DNA of 64,000 nt from SIAF01 sp046152955 (GCA_046152955.1 JBJXGA010000457.1:1-64000), one strand, 5' to 3'. Shown: positions 34,265 through 46,800, numbered from the stretch's first letter. Program-made: numbers and translations. Notes: a model not told the origin generated them from the letters alone.

Positions 34265-34834
34265 ATGTCGAATTCGACCTCTCTCACACTCCTCGAGCGC
34301 TTGCGGTCTCCCAGCGACCAGGAAGCCTGGTCCCGGTTCGCCCGGTTGTACACGCCTCTCCTGTATTACTGGAGCCGGCGTGTCGGTCTCCAAGAACAGG
34401 ACTCTGCCGATCTTGTTCAGGACGTGTTCATGACGCTGGTGCAGAAATTGCCGCAGTTCCATTATGACCGGAACAAGAGCTTTCGTAACTGGCTGCATGT
34501 CGTGATGCTGAACAAGTGGCGTGAGCGGCAGCGCCGAAAGGTGCTGCAGCCCGCCGTCTATTCCGCAGGCGTCGTCGATGTGGCCGCGCCATCGAACGAA
34601 TGGGGACTCGAAGAACTCGAGTACCGTCGGGAGCTCGTACACAGCGCCCTACGGATCATCGAACCGGAATTCTCCCCCCTCGCCTGGCAGGCCTTTATGC
34701 AGCACGTTGTGGAGGGATGCAAGACGGCGGAGGTTGCCGTCCGCCTGGGAATTCGGATCGGGACCGTCTACGCGGCCAAGTGTCGAGTTCTCAACCGACT
34801 TCGCCAGGAGCTCCAGGGCTTTTTGGACGAATGA
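34265..34834 (+). CDS. ECF-type RNA polymerase sigma factor
   Basis: Protein of 189 aa. Region 2 is EAWSRFARLYTPLLYYWSR...DLVQDVFMTLVQKL with FRNWLHVVMLNKWRERQRR as the -10-binding helix. Region 4 holds CKTAEVAVRLGIRIGTVYAAKCR, the -35-binding helix-turn-helix. The start MSNSTSLTL was chosen because region 2 starts right after it. It is one of the planctomycete ECF sigmas that travel with serine/threonine kinases; the kinase starts 142 bp downstream, and a 30-bp element shared with the giant gene lies in between. It probably recognises that element, which is inference. Confidence 0.9.
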   Translation: MSNSTSLTLLERLRSPSDQEAWSRFARLYTPLLYYWSRRVGLQEQDSADLVQDVFMTLVQKLPQFHYDRNKSFRNWLHVVMLNKWRERQRRKVLQPAVYSAGVVDVAAPSNEWGLEELEYRRELVHSALRIIEPEFSPLAWQAFMQHVVEGCKTAEVAVRLGIRIGTVYAAKCRVLNRLRQELQGFLDE

Positions 34835-34882
34835 TCGGGCTACACCGCGGCGGAGCAGAAAACGCCTATGGGCGGCAACAAT

Positions 34883-34912
34883 TTGCAAGGTTTCATGTTG
34901 TTCGCGCATACT
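34883..34912 (+). promoter_or_regulatory. Shared 30-bp promoter-like element, copy 1 (kinase)
   Basis: TTGCAAGGTTTCA, 7 variable bases, then CGCGCATACT. It ends 63 bp before the kinase start and is 26/30 identical to the element at 37770-37799. The two fixed blocks at constant spacing fit -35 and -10 boxes of one sigma factor. Confidence 0.65.
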
Positions 34913-34975
34913 CTTGGTCAGCCAGGGCCGCCTGGGCCGGGTTGCCACTCCGAACGAATTTGAAGCGAGGAATAG

Positions 34976-37306
34976 ATGCCCACACCGTTCCCTTGCCCTT
35001 CACCGGAATTCTTGAAGGAGCTCTTATTGGGGCGGCTCGCGGGGGCGGAAGCGAAACCGCTCGTCGAGCATCTGGAAGTGTGCGATGCGTGCCAGACCTC
35101 AGTTCAGGGCCTCGATGCCGAGGATACGCTGGTTCAGGCGATTCGCGGACAGACACGACTGTCGGTGTCCGACTATCCCGTGATTGACCAATTGATCGGC
35201 CGCGTCTCAGGGCTGGTCGTTCCGGTTGACGAGAACTATTGCGCGGTATTCGATCCGCCGGGAAGCCCCGACGAACTGGGCCGGCTCGGTCCCTATCGCA
35301 TCCTGCGCGTCCTGGGAACCGGCGGGATGGGACTTGTGTTTCAGGCGGAAGAGCAACCTCTCGGCCGACTCGTCGCACTGAAGATCATCAAGCCTTCTCT
35401 GGCGGCTCATCCCACCGTCCGCGAGCGCTTCCTGCGCGAGGCCCGGGCGATCGCCGCCATCGACGATGAGCGCATCGTTCCGATTTATCATGTGGGCGAA
35501 GAACGCGGCATCCCGTATATCGCCATGCAACTGCTCGACGGCCAGACGGTCGAACAGCAGTTGAGGGAATTCGAGCAGGCCTCAGGACGCCGCGTGCTGC
35601 CAGTCGCCGACGCCGTACACATCGGTATCGAAGTCGCGCACGGGCTGGCTGCCGCCCACGCCCGGGGGGTGATCCATCGGGATGTGAAACCGGGGAACAT
35701 CTTTCTCAAAGGCCCGGCGCCGTTCGCGGTCAGGCTGCTCGATTTTGGACTGGCGCGCGGGATTGACGAGGAGTTATCACTGACACAACCGGGCACTGTT
35801 GCAGGAACGCGGGCGTACGTCGCTCCGGAACAGATCGCTGGCGGCCCGATTGACCCGCGCTGCGATCTTTACGGGCTGGGCTGCACGCTCTATCGCCTGA
35901 CAGTCGGAAGGACGCCGCTGGCACTTGAGGGACTAGTGATGCAACCGGGCGCTGGCCGAGAGGGCATCGTGCCGCCGCGCGATGTCAATCCGGAGGTGCC
36001 CGGCGAGCTCTCCGACTTCATCCTCCAGTTGCTGGCCAACGCCCCGACACAACGTCCGCCGTCGGCGCGCGCTGTGGCGGAGCGCCTGGTGGAGATCGGC
36101 AGACGACTCGCGTCTGGAGGGACACAGGCCTCGAAGTCTATTCCCGCGAGGATGCCGGCGCTGGGCGGCCGCCGCCGGCAGATGGCGATGTTGACAGCGG
36201 CCGGTCTAACCCTCGCCTGCGGAAGCGTAGCCATCGTCGAAATGAACAACGATCGCGAGGGGGAGGCGACCGCGACTGTTTTGCCTCAGCCAGGGCTGCG
36301 GCCAGCAGTCACCGATCCCTTCGAGGCCTGGGAGCATGAGGCCGCAGCACTCCCGAGGGAGCAGCAGGTCGCGGCGGTTGCCAACAAGCTCAAGGAGCTC
36401 AATCCCGGCTTTGACGGCCAGCTCACGCATCGTTTCGAGGGACGACGAATTGTCGAGCTGCATTTTTTCACCGATCGGGTCACCGACATCCGCCCGGTCC
36501 GCGCGCTGCGCGATCTCGAGTTTCTGGTTTGCCGCGGCAGCGAAGCGAGCAAGGGGCAACTGGTCGATCTCTCTCCGCTTCACGATCTGCGATCGCTGAT
36601 CTATATCGACGTGAGCGCCAATCGCGTCCAGAACCTGTGGCCGCTTCGCGGTTTGTCACTCCGCGAAGTCGTCATTTGGGCCAACCCGGTTCAGAGTCTG
36701 GAACCGTTACGCGGAATGCGCCTGACCGCCGTCGATTTGCGATGGACGTTTGTCGCGGACCTCTCTCCGATCGAGAACCAGCCAGTGACGCGGCTCATCG
36801 CCGTGGCGCATTATTTGACGAACCTGGAGCCGCTGGGAAGCATGCCCCTGGAGGAAGTGCAGTGCCAGTTCCGGCCCGAGCGGCATGAGAAGATTCTGCG
36901 GAACATCAAGACACTCCGGCGCATCAACGGCCAGCCGGTGGACGACTTCTGGAGAGAGTTCGACGCGCGCCGCGAGTGGCTGGGACCGTGGGTCGCCAGG
37001 ACAGCCGCGCTGCCGGCCGAGGACCAGGTGCAAGAGGTCGAGTCGCGGCTGCGCGAACATAACACCGGGTTCAATGAACCTGTGGCTCACCGGATCGAGG
37101 GAGGTCGGGTCATCTCGCTGGAATTCTGCACCGACAATGTCACCGACATTTCTGCGCTCCGCGCGCTGACAAAGCTCACGCGGCTGGCCGCCTGCGGAAG
37201 CGGGCAGGACAAGGGCTTCCTGTTTGATCTCGACCCGATTCGGGAGCTGCCGCTCGAGGAACTTGAATGCGGCGGCAACGACGTGTGTCCGAACTCTGGT
37301 CGTTGA
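34976..37306 (+). CDS. Serine/threonine protein kinase with anti-sigma-like N-terminus and LRR-like sensor (frameshifted)
   Basis: Protein of 776 aa as read, about 886 if a 2-nt insertion is corrected. Residues 28-40 carry a zf-HC2-like motif (His32, Cys36, Cys39). The kinase domain has GTGGMG 114-119, Lys136, HRD 234-236 and DFG 256-258, all intact. A membrane helix at ~400-420 is followed by an extracellular part made of two copies of a ~270-residue module with LRR-like DLSPL and PLEEL strands; each copy ends in a NGQP-x3-FW motif. The second copy is cut: reading stops at 37306 after GTGTGT (37283-37288), and the remainder continues in another frame. The kinase probably senses an outside signal and controls the upstream ECF sigma. 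Confidence 0.9.
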   Translation: MPTPFPCPSPEFLKELLLGRLAGAEAKPLVEHLEVCDACQTSVQGLDAEDTLVQAIRGQTRLSVSDYPVIDQLIGRVSGLVVPVDENYCAVFDPPGSPDELGRLGPYRILRVLGTGGMGLVFQAEEQPLGRLVALKIIKPSLAAHPTVRERFLREARAIAAIDDERIVPIYHVGEERGIPYIAMQLLDGQTVEQQLREFEQASGRRVLPVADAVHIGIEVAHGLAAAHARGVIHRDVKPGNIFLKGPAPFAVRLLDFGLARGIDEELSLTQPGTVAGTRAYVAPEQIAGGPIDPRCDLYGLGCTLYRLTVGRTPLALEGLVMQPGAGREGIVPPRDVNPEVPGELSDFILQLLANAPTQRPPSARAVAERLVEIGRRLASGGTQASKSIPARMPALGGRRRQMAMLTAAGLTLACGSVAIVEMNNDREGEATATVLPQPGLRPAVTDPFEAWEHEAAALPREQQVAAVANKLKELNPGFDGQLTHRFEGRRIVELHFFTDRVTDIRPVRALRDLEFLVCRGSEASKGQLVDLSPLHDLRSLIYIDVSANRVQNLWPLRGLSLREVVIWANPVQSLEPLRGMRLTAVDLRWTFVADLSPIENQPVTRLIAVAHYLTNLEPLGSMPLEEVQCQFRPERHEKILRNIKTLRRINGQPVDDFWREFDARREWLGPWVARTAALPAEDQVQEVESRLREHNTGFNEPVAHRIEGGRVISLEFCTDNVTDISALRALTKLTRLAACGSGQDKGFLFDLDPIRELPLEELECGGNDVCPNSGR

Positions 37307-37638
37307 GCAACATGCGGATCAAGTCGCTCTCGTGCTGGGGAACGTATGTCCGCGACCTGTCGGCAGTCCGGACGCTTCCGCTCGAGCGGCTAGATTGCCG
37401 CTCGACGCACGTCGGCGACCTCTCACCTCTCAAGCGGATGAAAATTGCGCAACTTGACGTGCGCGATTGTCCGATCACTGACTACTCTTCTTTGGTTGAG
37501 TTGCCCATTACGGTTCTGTACGGCAACTTCCAGCCGGCGCGTGACATCGGCGCGCTGCGGTCGATCAAGGCGCTCAAGGAAGTCAACGGCCAGCCGACCG
37601 CAGAGTTCTGGAAATCGTTTGCCGGGACTGCGGAATGA
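37290..37638 (+). pseudogene. Displaced C-terminal end of the LRR kinase (frameshift remnant)
   Basis: In the frame 2 nt off, the protein continues as ELWSLSNMRIKSLSCWGTYV, RTLPLERLDCRSTHVGDLSP and NGQPTAEFWKSFAGTAE. This parallels the first module of the kinase (LWPLRGLSLREVVIWANPV ... NGQPVDDFWREF), so it is the true end of the second module. Removing one GT from GTGTGT at 37283-37288 rejoins the frames. It has no start or ribosome binding site of its own. Confidence 0.85.
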
Positions 37639-37769
37639 AGGAGTGAAGGAATTCCCATTTGGGAACCCGCCTCGTTCGTATAAGCCATGTCCATGTTACG
37701 ACTTGTGGCATGTGCGCAATTCCGTGACAGGGATTCCACCTCCGAAATCGGTCTCGACGCCGAACTTTC

Positions 37770-37799
37770 TTGCAAGGTTTCAGTTGGTCCGCGCATACT
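37770..37799 (+). promoter_or_regulatory. Shared 30-bp promoter-like element, copy 2 (giant protein)
   Basis: TTGCAAGGTTTCA, 7 bases, CGCGCATACT, matching 34883-34912 in both blocks and in spacing. It lies 78 bp before the ATG at 37878 and is the only other copy I found. Confidence 0.65.
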
Positions 37800-37877
37800 A
37801 CTCCAGAATTCGATTCATGAGTTGACCTATCGGCATTGGTCTCACGCTACATGTTCCGGAATACGGAGTCGACATTC

Positions 37878-40800
37878 ATGCGATTCGCATCCTTTCTGTG
37901 TCGCATCAAGGCGCTACTGGCCAACTCGTTGCATGGCCGCCGGGCCGTTCGACAGAAATCAGGCTCGGAATTCGGCTTGACCCGCGGGCGCAGCCGCCGG
38001 AATGAATGGGCATTGACCTACGCACAGGCTCAAGTACTCGAGTGCCGCACGCTCCTTTCGGGCGACTTCGCCTGGGGGGCAGGTTGGGGCTCGACAGGTC
38101 TGGACTTCGGCGCGGCCGTCGCCACAGATCCGGCCGGCAGTGCCTACACGATGGGCTGTTTCAGCGGCACTGTGGATTTCGACCCCGGCCCCGTCACATT
38201 CAACCTCACCGCGCCCACGGCCCAGGCGATGTTTGTCTGCAAACTCGACGCTGCGGGCGAATTCGTCTGGGCGGACGTCCTCGGCGGCCAGCTCTCCACC
38301 ACGACGGATACGACCAGCACGGGGCAGGGGATCGCCGTCGACGTGTCAGGCAATGTCTACGTCACGGGCATGTTCCAGGCGACGGCTGATTTCGACCCCG
38401 GTCCCGGCGAGTTTCTGCTGGCAACCGCGAATCCCGACCCGCAGAGCCAACCGGGGCATGCCGATCTGGATGTGTTTGTTGCCAAGCTCGACAGCGCGGG
38501 CAACTTCGTCTGGGCCAAGAGCATGGGTGGGGGCGGTTTCGATGTGGGATTGGGGATCGCAGTCGACGCTTCGGGAAGCGTGTACACTTCGGGTTGGACG
38601 GAAGGGGGGGATTTCGACCCAGGAGCAGGGACGTTCAGCCTTCCCACGGCAGGGTTCAGTGCGTTTGTCTCGAAGCTCGACAGTTCAGGCGAGTTTGCCT
38701 GGGCGGCAAGTGCCGGTCCCAGGTCTCAGGGAGGGTGGGGCATCGCGCTGGACACCGCCGGTAACGTGCTGACAACCGGAGAGTTCCAGGGGACCGTGGA
38801 TTTCGATCCCGGCCTGGGCACTTTCGAACTGACGAGCACCACCGGTCCGGGAGACTCAGACGTTTTCGTCTGGAAGCTCGACAACAGCGGCAATTTCATC
38901 TGGGCGAAAAGTCTGGGGGGGACGCTTCCAGACCAGGGCCGCGACATCGCGGTGGATGGTTTCGGAAACGTCTACACGACGGGCTACTTCACCGGGACTG
39001 CCGACTTCGATCCCGGCGCCGGCACGTTTGAGCTCAGCAACGGGGCCACGACCGGGCATCCCGGTCACTCCGACGCCTTCGTGTCGAAGCTCGATGCCGC
39101 AGGGGATTTCGTCTGGGCCAGGCACGTGGAGAACGCCGGCGCCGACGTCGGTCTGGGGATCGCGCTGGACAACTTCGGCAATGTCTACTCGGCGGGGTAC
39201 TTCCAGGGAGCCGGTGATTTCGACCCGGCCGTTTCGACGTTCAATCTGTCGAGCGCCGGCGATTACGATGCGTTCGTCTGGAAGCTCGACACTACCGGCG
39301 ACCTGGTCTGGGCGCGGCACATGGGGGGGACAGCCAGCGACCACTCCTACGCGATTGCAGTCGACGAATCGGGCAATGTACTCACGACCGGCGTTTTCGG
39401 CGCGACCGCCGACTTTGATCCCGAACCAAGCACATTCAACCTGGCCAGCGCCGGAGCGGCCGATGCGTTTGTCTCAAAACTCTATGCCGTCTTGCCGCTC
39501 AGTTTTGGACCACCGATACCGCTTCCGCCCGCGCCTGTGACCGGGACGTTCGGCGCATCGGGGGACCTCAACGGCGATGGGCTCGTCGACCTGACCTTTG
39601 TCAACGCCGATAACTCGGTCGGTGTGCTGTTGGGCAATGGGAATGGTGAATTCCGCTTGGGGTTGTCGTCGCCAACCGGCGCATCCCCCTCGCATACTGC
39701 GATCGCCGATTTCAATTTTGATGGCAAACTCGATCTGGCCGCGTCGAATGCCAGCGGCGACAGCTTAAGCATCTTCTTGGGAAATGGCGACGGCACATTC
39801 AGTCCGGCGACCACGCTGCCGGCCGGAGATTATACGTTCGGCGTGACGACAGGCCATTTCAATGCCGACTCGTTTATCGACATCGCCACGTCCAATTACT
39901 TTGGAGACTCCGTCACGGTCTTCATCAACAACGGCGATGGATCGTTCCAGAGCGGTATCGGCTATACCGCGGGGAATGGCGCTTCCAACGTGGAATGCGC
40001 CGACCTGGACAACGACGGCAAGACCGACCTGGTCACTGCGAACTCGGATGAGAACACCGTCGCCATCCTGTACGGCAACGGCGACGGGACATTCGAGCCC
40101 CCGGTCCCCCTGGCGGCTGGAGCCTACACCTATGACCTGGTTGCCGTCGACTTCGATGGCGATGGCGACAAAGACCTGGCGGCAGTCAACTACTATTCCG
40201 CATCGCTCAGCGTGTTCATGAACCAGGGGGAGCGGGCGTTCGAATCTGCGGTCAACGTGTCGATCGGGAGTAATCCCAACGCGATTCGGCCGGGCGACTT
40301 CAACAATGATGGAGTGATCGACCTGGCCATGAGTTGCTACGGCAGCGGCGCGATGGCGGTGCTGGCGGGAAACGGCAACGGCACGTTTCAAGCGCCACTC
40401 TATCTGCCGCTGACGGGCGTTCAGGGTGTGGCGACAGGTGACTTCGACGGCAACGGCACGACCGACATCGCCGGTTCGTCGGCGAATCCTGGACCTGCGG
40501 TCTGGCTGAGTCTGTCGGTCCCGGCAGATCCGCACCTGGCCGTCTCGGTGCCGAACAGTGCCGCGCTGGGCGCCTCGTTTGAAGTGACGGTTACGGCACT
40601 CGACAGCAATGAACAGGTGGCAACCGCCTTCACGGGCGCCGTCCACTTCCGCAGCAGCGATCGCTTCGCCGGTCTGCCTGCCGATTACACGTTCACGGCG
40701 GAAGACAACGGCATGCACACATTCTCTGTGACGCTCAACACTGGGGGAGGCCAGACCATCTCGGCCACTCTCGTTGACGCTCCGGGCATCGTTGCTGGCA

Positions 40801-43800
40801 AACTCACGACGGTCACTTTGCCTCCCGCGAACTTTGGCCCGCCCACGACACTTGCCGACACTGGTGCCGCCTACTCCATTGGCAGCGGCGACTTCAACGA
40901 AGACGGAATCGTTGATCTGGCTACCGGCAATTACGGTACCAGCAGCTTGAACATCTTCCTGGGGAACGGCGACGGCACATACCGTCCCCCGGTGGCCTAC
41001 ACCATCGGCGGCTATCCCAGTTCCGTCGAGGTGGGCGATCTGGACGGCGATGGCCATCTCGATCTTGCGACGGGGACGTACAGCGGCCACACACTGGCTG
41101 CGATCTTCGGTAACGGCGATGGCACTTTCGGCGACCTGCGCAGTTGGTCGTACGGCTACGATCCCGTCGATGTCGCCATGGCTGACATGAACGGCGACCA
41201 TCGCCTGGACCTGGTGAGCGCCAATTACTGGAATCCGGGCGGATCGGTCACCGTAATTCTGGGAGGCCCCGGCAGGACTTTCGAGACGCCGCAGTACTTC
41301 GCCAGCGGCAGCGGCGCCAACGGTGTGCATGTCGCGGATTTTAACGAGGACGGCAAACTCGATGTCGCGACTGCCGACTACCAGGCCTACACTCTGAGCA
41401 TCCTCTTGGGAGACGGAACGGGAACACTTGGAAGCCCGACGGCGTACAGCGCTGGTGCCAACGCCGCCGCGATCGCGGGGGGGGATTTCAACGCCGACGG
41501 CCACTGGGATCTGGCGGTCTCCAACATCAACGAACCGGGATATTCCAACGGCAACACGATCAGTGTCTTTTTTGGCAACGGCAACGGTTCGTTCCAGTCC
41601 GCGGTGAACTACGTCATGGAGAGTTCTCCCTCGGGCGTCGTGGCGGCCGACGTCAACGGCGATGGCATCGTCGATCTGCTCGCGGCGCTGCGTTTCACCG
41701 ACAAGCTGGCCGTCCTGTCTGGCAACGGCGACGGTACGTTTCAGAATGCCGCGCTGTTCGCAACGGGAGTCACTCCCTACGACGTGCTGGTTGACGATCT
41801 GGACGGCAACGGCACACCCGATGTCGCCACGACGAACTATTCGGCCACGGTCAGCCTCTTGTTCAACCAAGCGGCGCCGGCCAATCCGCACCTGGCAGTC
41901 ACGGTTCCGGCCAGCTCGGCGTTTGGCGCCTCGTTTGACGTGACGGTGACGGCACTCGACAGCAATGACCAGGTAGCGACCGGTTTCATGGGCGCCCTCC
42001 ACTTCCGCAGCAGCGATCGCTTCGCCGGTCTGCCTGCCGATTACACGTTCACGGCGGAAGACAACGGCGTCCACACGTTCACCGTCACGCTCAACTCCGG
42101 GGGCAGCCAGACCGTCTCGGCCAGCCTGGTCGGTTCGCCGGCAATCGTCGCGGGCAAAGATGTTGATGTCATCCTGCCCACGCTGACCTTTGGTGCCTCG
42201 ATCAGTTACGCGGTCGGTTCCGGGCCATCGGATGCGACTTCCGGCGACTTCAATAGTGACGGGGTTCTGGATCTGGCGGTTACGGAGTGGTCGTCTGGCG
42301 GGGTACGGGTGCTGCGAGGCCAGGGAGATGGCACGTTCGGAGATCCACGCTTCTTCGCCACGGGCAGCTCGACCTACTCTGTCCTTTCGGCGGATTTCAA
42401 CGGAGACGGCCGCGCCGACATTTCCGCAACCAACGTGGGGAGCAACACGCTGACCATCCTGCTCGGAACCGGCGACGGCAATTTTCAGACGTCCGTGGCC
42501 TACGCGACCGGGGGCCAACCCTACCGCCAGGCTCTGGGCGACTTCAATGACGACGGGAAGCTGGACCTGGTGACCGCGAACTATGCAAGCAACTCGGTGA
42601 GCGTCTTCCTTGGGAACGCCGATGGTACGTTCCAGAATGCGCTGCACTTTACCGCCGGCACAGGGGCCGTTGGCGTCGCGGTGGGAGATTTCAACGGCGA
42701 TAACAAACAGGATCTCGCCACTGCCGACATCACCGGTTACACGATCAGCGTGCTGCTGGGGAATGGCAATGGCACCTTCCTGGCCCCGGTCTCATATGCT
42801 TCCGGCACTTATCCAGAAGCCCTTTCGGCAGCCGACTTCAACGGCGACGGAGATCTCGACCTGGCGGTGGCCAATTATGGCAACAACGCCATTGCCATTT
42901 TCCGTGGCAACGGCGATGGCACGTTCCAGGGCCCGGTCTCGTACACCGTCGGCACGTATCCTAACTCGGCCCACGTCGCCGACCTCAACAGCGACGGCGA
43001 ACTCGACGTCGTCGCGGGGAACAGCTACGACAGCTTGGTGAGCGTGCTTCTGGGGAACGGCGACGGGACCTTCGAGACCGCCCAAAACTTTGCGACCGAC
43101 TTCGGGCCGTACACGGCGATCGTGGGGGACTGGGACGGCAACGGCACGCCGGATCTGGCCACCGCGAACTACTACAGCAACAGCGTCGGCATTCTGCTCA
43201 ACGTCGCCGCACCGGCCAGTCCGCATCTGGCAGTCACGGTGCCGGCCAGCGTCGCGCCGGGCGTCTCGTTCGAAGTGACAGTCACAGCGCTCGACGGCAA
43301 CAATGTTGTGGCTGCGGAGTTCATTGGCACCGTCCACTTCGGCAGCAGTGACCGCTTTGCCGGACTTCCCGGGAACTACACGTTCACGGCAGAAGACAAT
43401 GGCGCCCACGCGTTTTCTGTGACGCTCAATTCCGGGGGGAGCCAGACGGTCACCGCCAGCCTCGTCGGCACTCCGGGAATCGTCGCGGGAAAGGCCGTGT
43501 CGGTCGAACCGACAGCCGTGGCCTTTGGGCCAATGAGTTCATTCAGCGTGCCGGGTGGGCCGATCGCTGTGACAGGGGGCGATTTCGATGAAGACGGCAT
43601 CCTCGATCTTGTCACCGCGGACATCAGCACTGGATACCTGTCATTTCACCTGGGGAATGGCGACGGCACGTATCGCAATAATGTCCGTTCCGACTATGTC
43701 GGGGGGACTCCGTACACTGCCGTTACGGGAGACTTCAATCTCGATGGGCACGTCGATGTGGCGACGGTGACGTTTTACGGACAGACCATGGTGGTGCTCT

Positions 43801-46800
43801 TTGGGCGGGGCGATGGCACATTCTCGAATCCAGTGATCCATGGCGTCTCGAGCTATCCATCTGCGATCTCAGTGGGCTATTTCAACAATGACAGCCTGCC
43901 CGATCTGGTGACCGCGAATTACGGCACCTCCACTGTCTCGGTGTTCCTGAACGCCGGCAACAACACGTTCGAGGCTCCGCGCTACGCCGGTTCGGGGTCG
44001 GGTACGGGCGGCGTGGAAGTGGGAGACTTCAATAGCGACGGGATGCTCGATGCCGTCACGGGAAACTACTGGGCGCACACGATGACGGTGCTCCTGGGAA
44101 GTGGCGACGGCAACCTCGCGGCGGTCGCCTCGTACAGTTCGGGGGCCAACCCGTTCTTTGTGAAGGTCGCCGACCTCGATCGCGACGCGCGGCTCGACGT
44201 GGTGGTGGTAAATACCAGTGAGCAGTACGCCGCCTCGCCCGGAAGCGTGAGCGTTTTCTATGGAGATGGAGCCGGTGCGTTTCAGCCGGCCGAGGTTTAT
44301 GCTGCCGATTCCGATCCCTACGGCCTCGAAATTGCCGATCTCAACCAGGATGGCAGTCTCGACTTGTTGTATAGCGGCAGCAACACCGGCCGCCTGTCGG
44401 TCCTCTTGGGAACCGGCGATCGAAACCCCTTCCAGGGACCGACGTACTTGCCTGTCACGGGCGGCGACTACGACGTGTACATCGCAGATGTCGACGGCAA
44501 CGGCACGCCCGACGTGCTCGACACCAACGTCTGGGAATACAGCGTTCAGGTGTTGTTGAGCACAGCCGCGCCCGCCAACCCGCATCTGGCGATCAGCGTT
44601 CCGGCGAGCAAGCCACGCGGCATGCCGTTCGAAGTCACAGTCACGGCGCTCGACGGCAGCAATGACGTCGCGACGGACTTCACCGGCACGATCCACTTCC
44701 GCAGCAGCGATCGCTTCGCGGGTCTGCCCGATGACTACACATTCACAGCCGAAGACAATGGCGTGCATACTTTCACGGTCGCGCTCAACTCTGGCGGCGA
44801 TCAGACGGTTTCCGCGAGCCTCGTCGGCTCGACTGGGATTGTTGCCGGCAAGCTCGTTTCCGTCACGCTGCCGCCCGTGAGCTTTGGGCCTCCCTCGACC
44901 ATTGCCGATACCGGTGCCTCCTACGCCATCGGCAGCGGCGACTTCAACGAAGACGGCATCGTCGATCTGGCGACCGGAAACTATGGCACCAGCAGCCTCA
45001 ACATCTTCCTGGGGAACGGCGATGGTTCGTACCGCGCCCCCGCCGCCTACACCATTGGCGGCTACCCCAGCTCGGTCGCGGTGGGGGATCTCGATGGAGA
45101 CGGCCATCTCGATCTCGCGACGGGAACCTACAGCGGCCACACGCTGGCGGTGATTTTCGGCAATGGAGATGGCACATTTGCCGATCTGCGCACCTGGTCG
45201 CATGGCTACGACCCATCTTTCGTCAAAATGGCCGATATGAACGGAGACAATCGGCTCGACCTGGTGAGCAGTAACTACTGGAACCCCGGTGGGTCGGTCA
45301 TGGTCATTCTGCGCGGTGCCGGCCGGACATTCGAAGCGCCTCAGGACTTCGCCGGGGGAAGCGGCGGCGCAGGGTTAGAAGTCGCCGACTTCAACGAGGA
45401 TGGCAAACTCGATGTCGCCACGGCGAACTATCAGGCCAACACACTCAGTATCCTTCTGGGAGACGGTGCCGGAGGGCTCGGCACCCCCACGACGTACGGC
45501 GCCGGCATCAATGCCGGCTGGGTGACAGGAGGCGATTTCAATGGCGACGGACATCGCGATTTGGCCGTCAGCAATGTCAACGAATTGGGATACGCCGGCG
45601 GCAACACAATCAGCGTGTTCCTCGGTTACGGGAACGGCCAATTTCGGTCTGCCGTGAACTACATGCCGGGCAGTGCTCCCAGCGAAATAGTTGCCGCGGA
45701 CGTCAATGGAGACGGCATCGATGACCTGCTCACCGTGCTGAGATTCACCAACGAGCTGGCCGTCCTTTCCGGAAATGGCGACGGCACGTTTCAAGATGCC
45801 GTGACGTTCGCGACAGGGGTCAATCCGTACGGCGTACTGGTCGCCGATTTTGACGGCAACGGCACCCCGGATGTCGCCACGGCAAATTACTCGGGCGCGA
45901 GCGTCAGCCTGCTGTTCAGCCAGGCCGCCCCGGCGAACCCGCACCTGGCGATGGATGTTCCAGCCAGCGCCGTGCTCGGCGATTCGTTCGACGTGACCGT
46001 CACGGCGCTCGACGGCGACAACGACGTGATCGCGGGATTCACCGGCACGGTGCATTTCGGCAGCAGCGATCGCTTCGCCGGCCTCCCTGCGGACTACACG
46101 TTTACAGCCGAAGACAGCGGCGCGCACACGTTCAGCGTCACGCTCAACACCGGGAGCAACCAGACGGTCTCGGCCATTCTGGTCGGCAGCCAGGGCATTG
46201 TCGCGGGTGAGAGCGTCGCGGTAACACTCCCTGCGCTCGCGTTTGACTCGTCAGTGAGTTACGCGGCCGGCGGTGGACCGACCGATGTCAATTCCGGCGA
46301 TTTCAACGGCGATGGCATCATGGACCTGGCCGTCGCCGAATTTTCCACCGGTGGAGTGCGCGTGCTGCGCGGCAACGGTGACGGGACATTTGGAAATCCA
46401 GTGTTTTACCCGACGGGCAGCCGTACCTATACGGTGCTGTCCGCGGATTTCAACGGCGACGGCCATGCCGACCTTGCCGCCACCAACCGGGACAGTAATA
46501 CGCTTTCGATTCTGATGGGCAATGGCGACGGCACGTTTCAGGCCGCGGTCGCGTACTCGACGGGCGTCACTCCGCATCTTCTGGCGATCGGCTACTTGAA
46601 TGGCGACAGTGTTCCCGATCTGGTCACCGCAAACTATGGGAGCAGTTCCGTCAGCGTCTTCCTCGGCAACAGTGATGGCACACTTCAGATTGCGCAACAG
46701 TTTGCCGCCGGCGCCGGTGCTCTGGGCGTGACCGTCGGGGATTTCAATGGCGACAACAAACAGGATCTCGCCACGGCCGACTACGCCGGCAACACGATCA

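Noticed and set aside
39765..42647. 960-codon open frame on the minus strand opposite the giant gene, and a similar one at 43869-45203
   Set aside because: It lies fully inside the FG-GAP-coding region; the translation is a repetitive Arg/Val/Ala string that mirrors the plus-strand repeats. Long antisense frames are expected opposite GC-rich repeated coding DNA.
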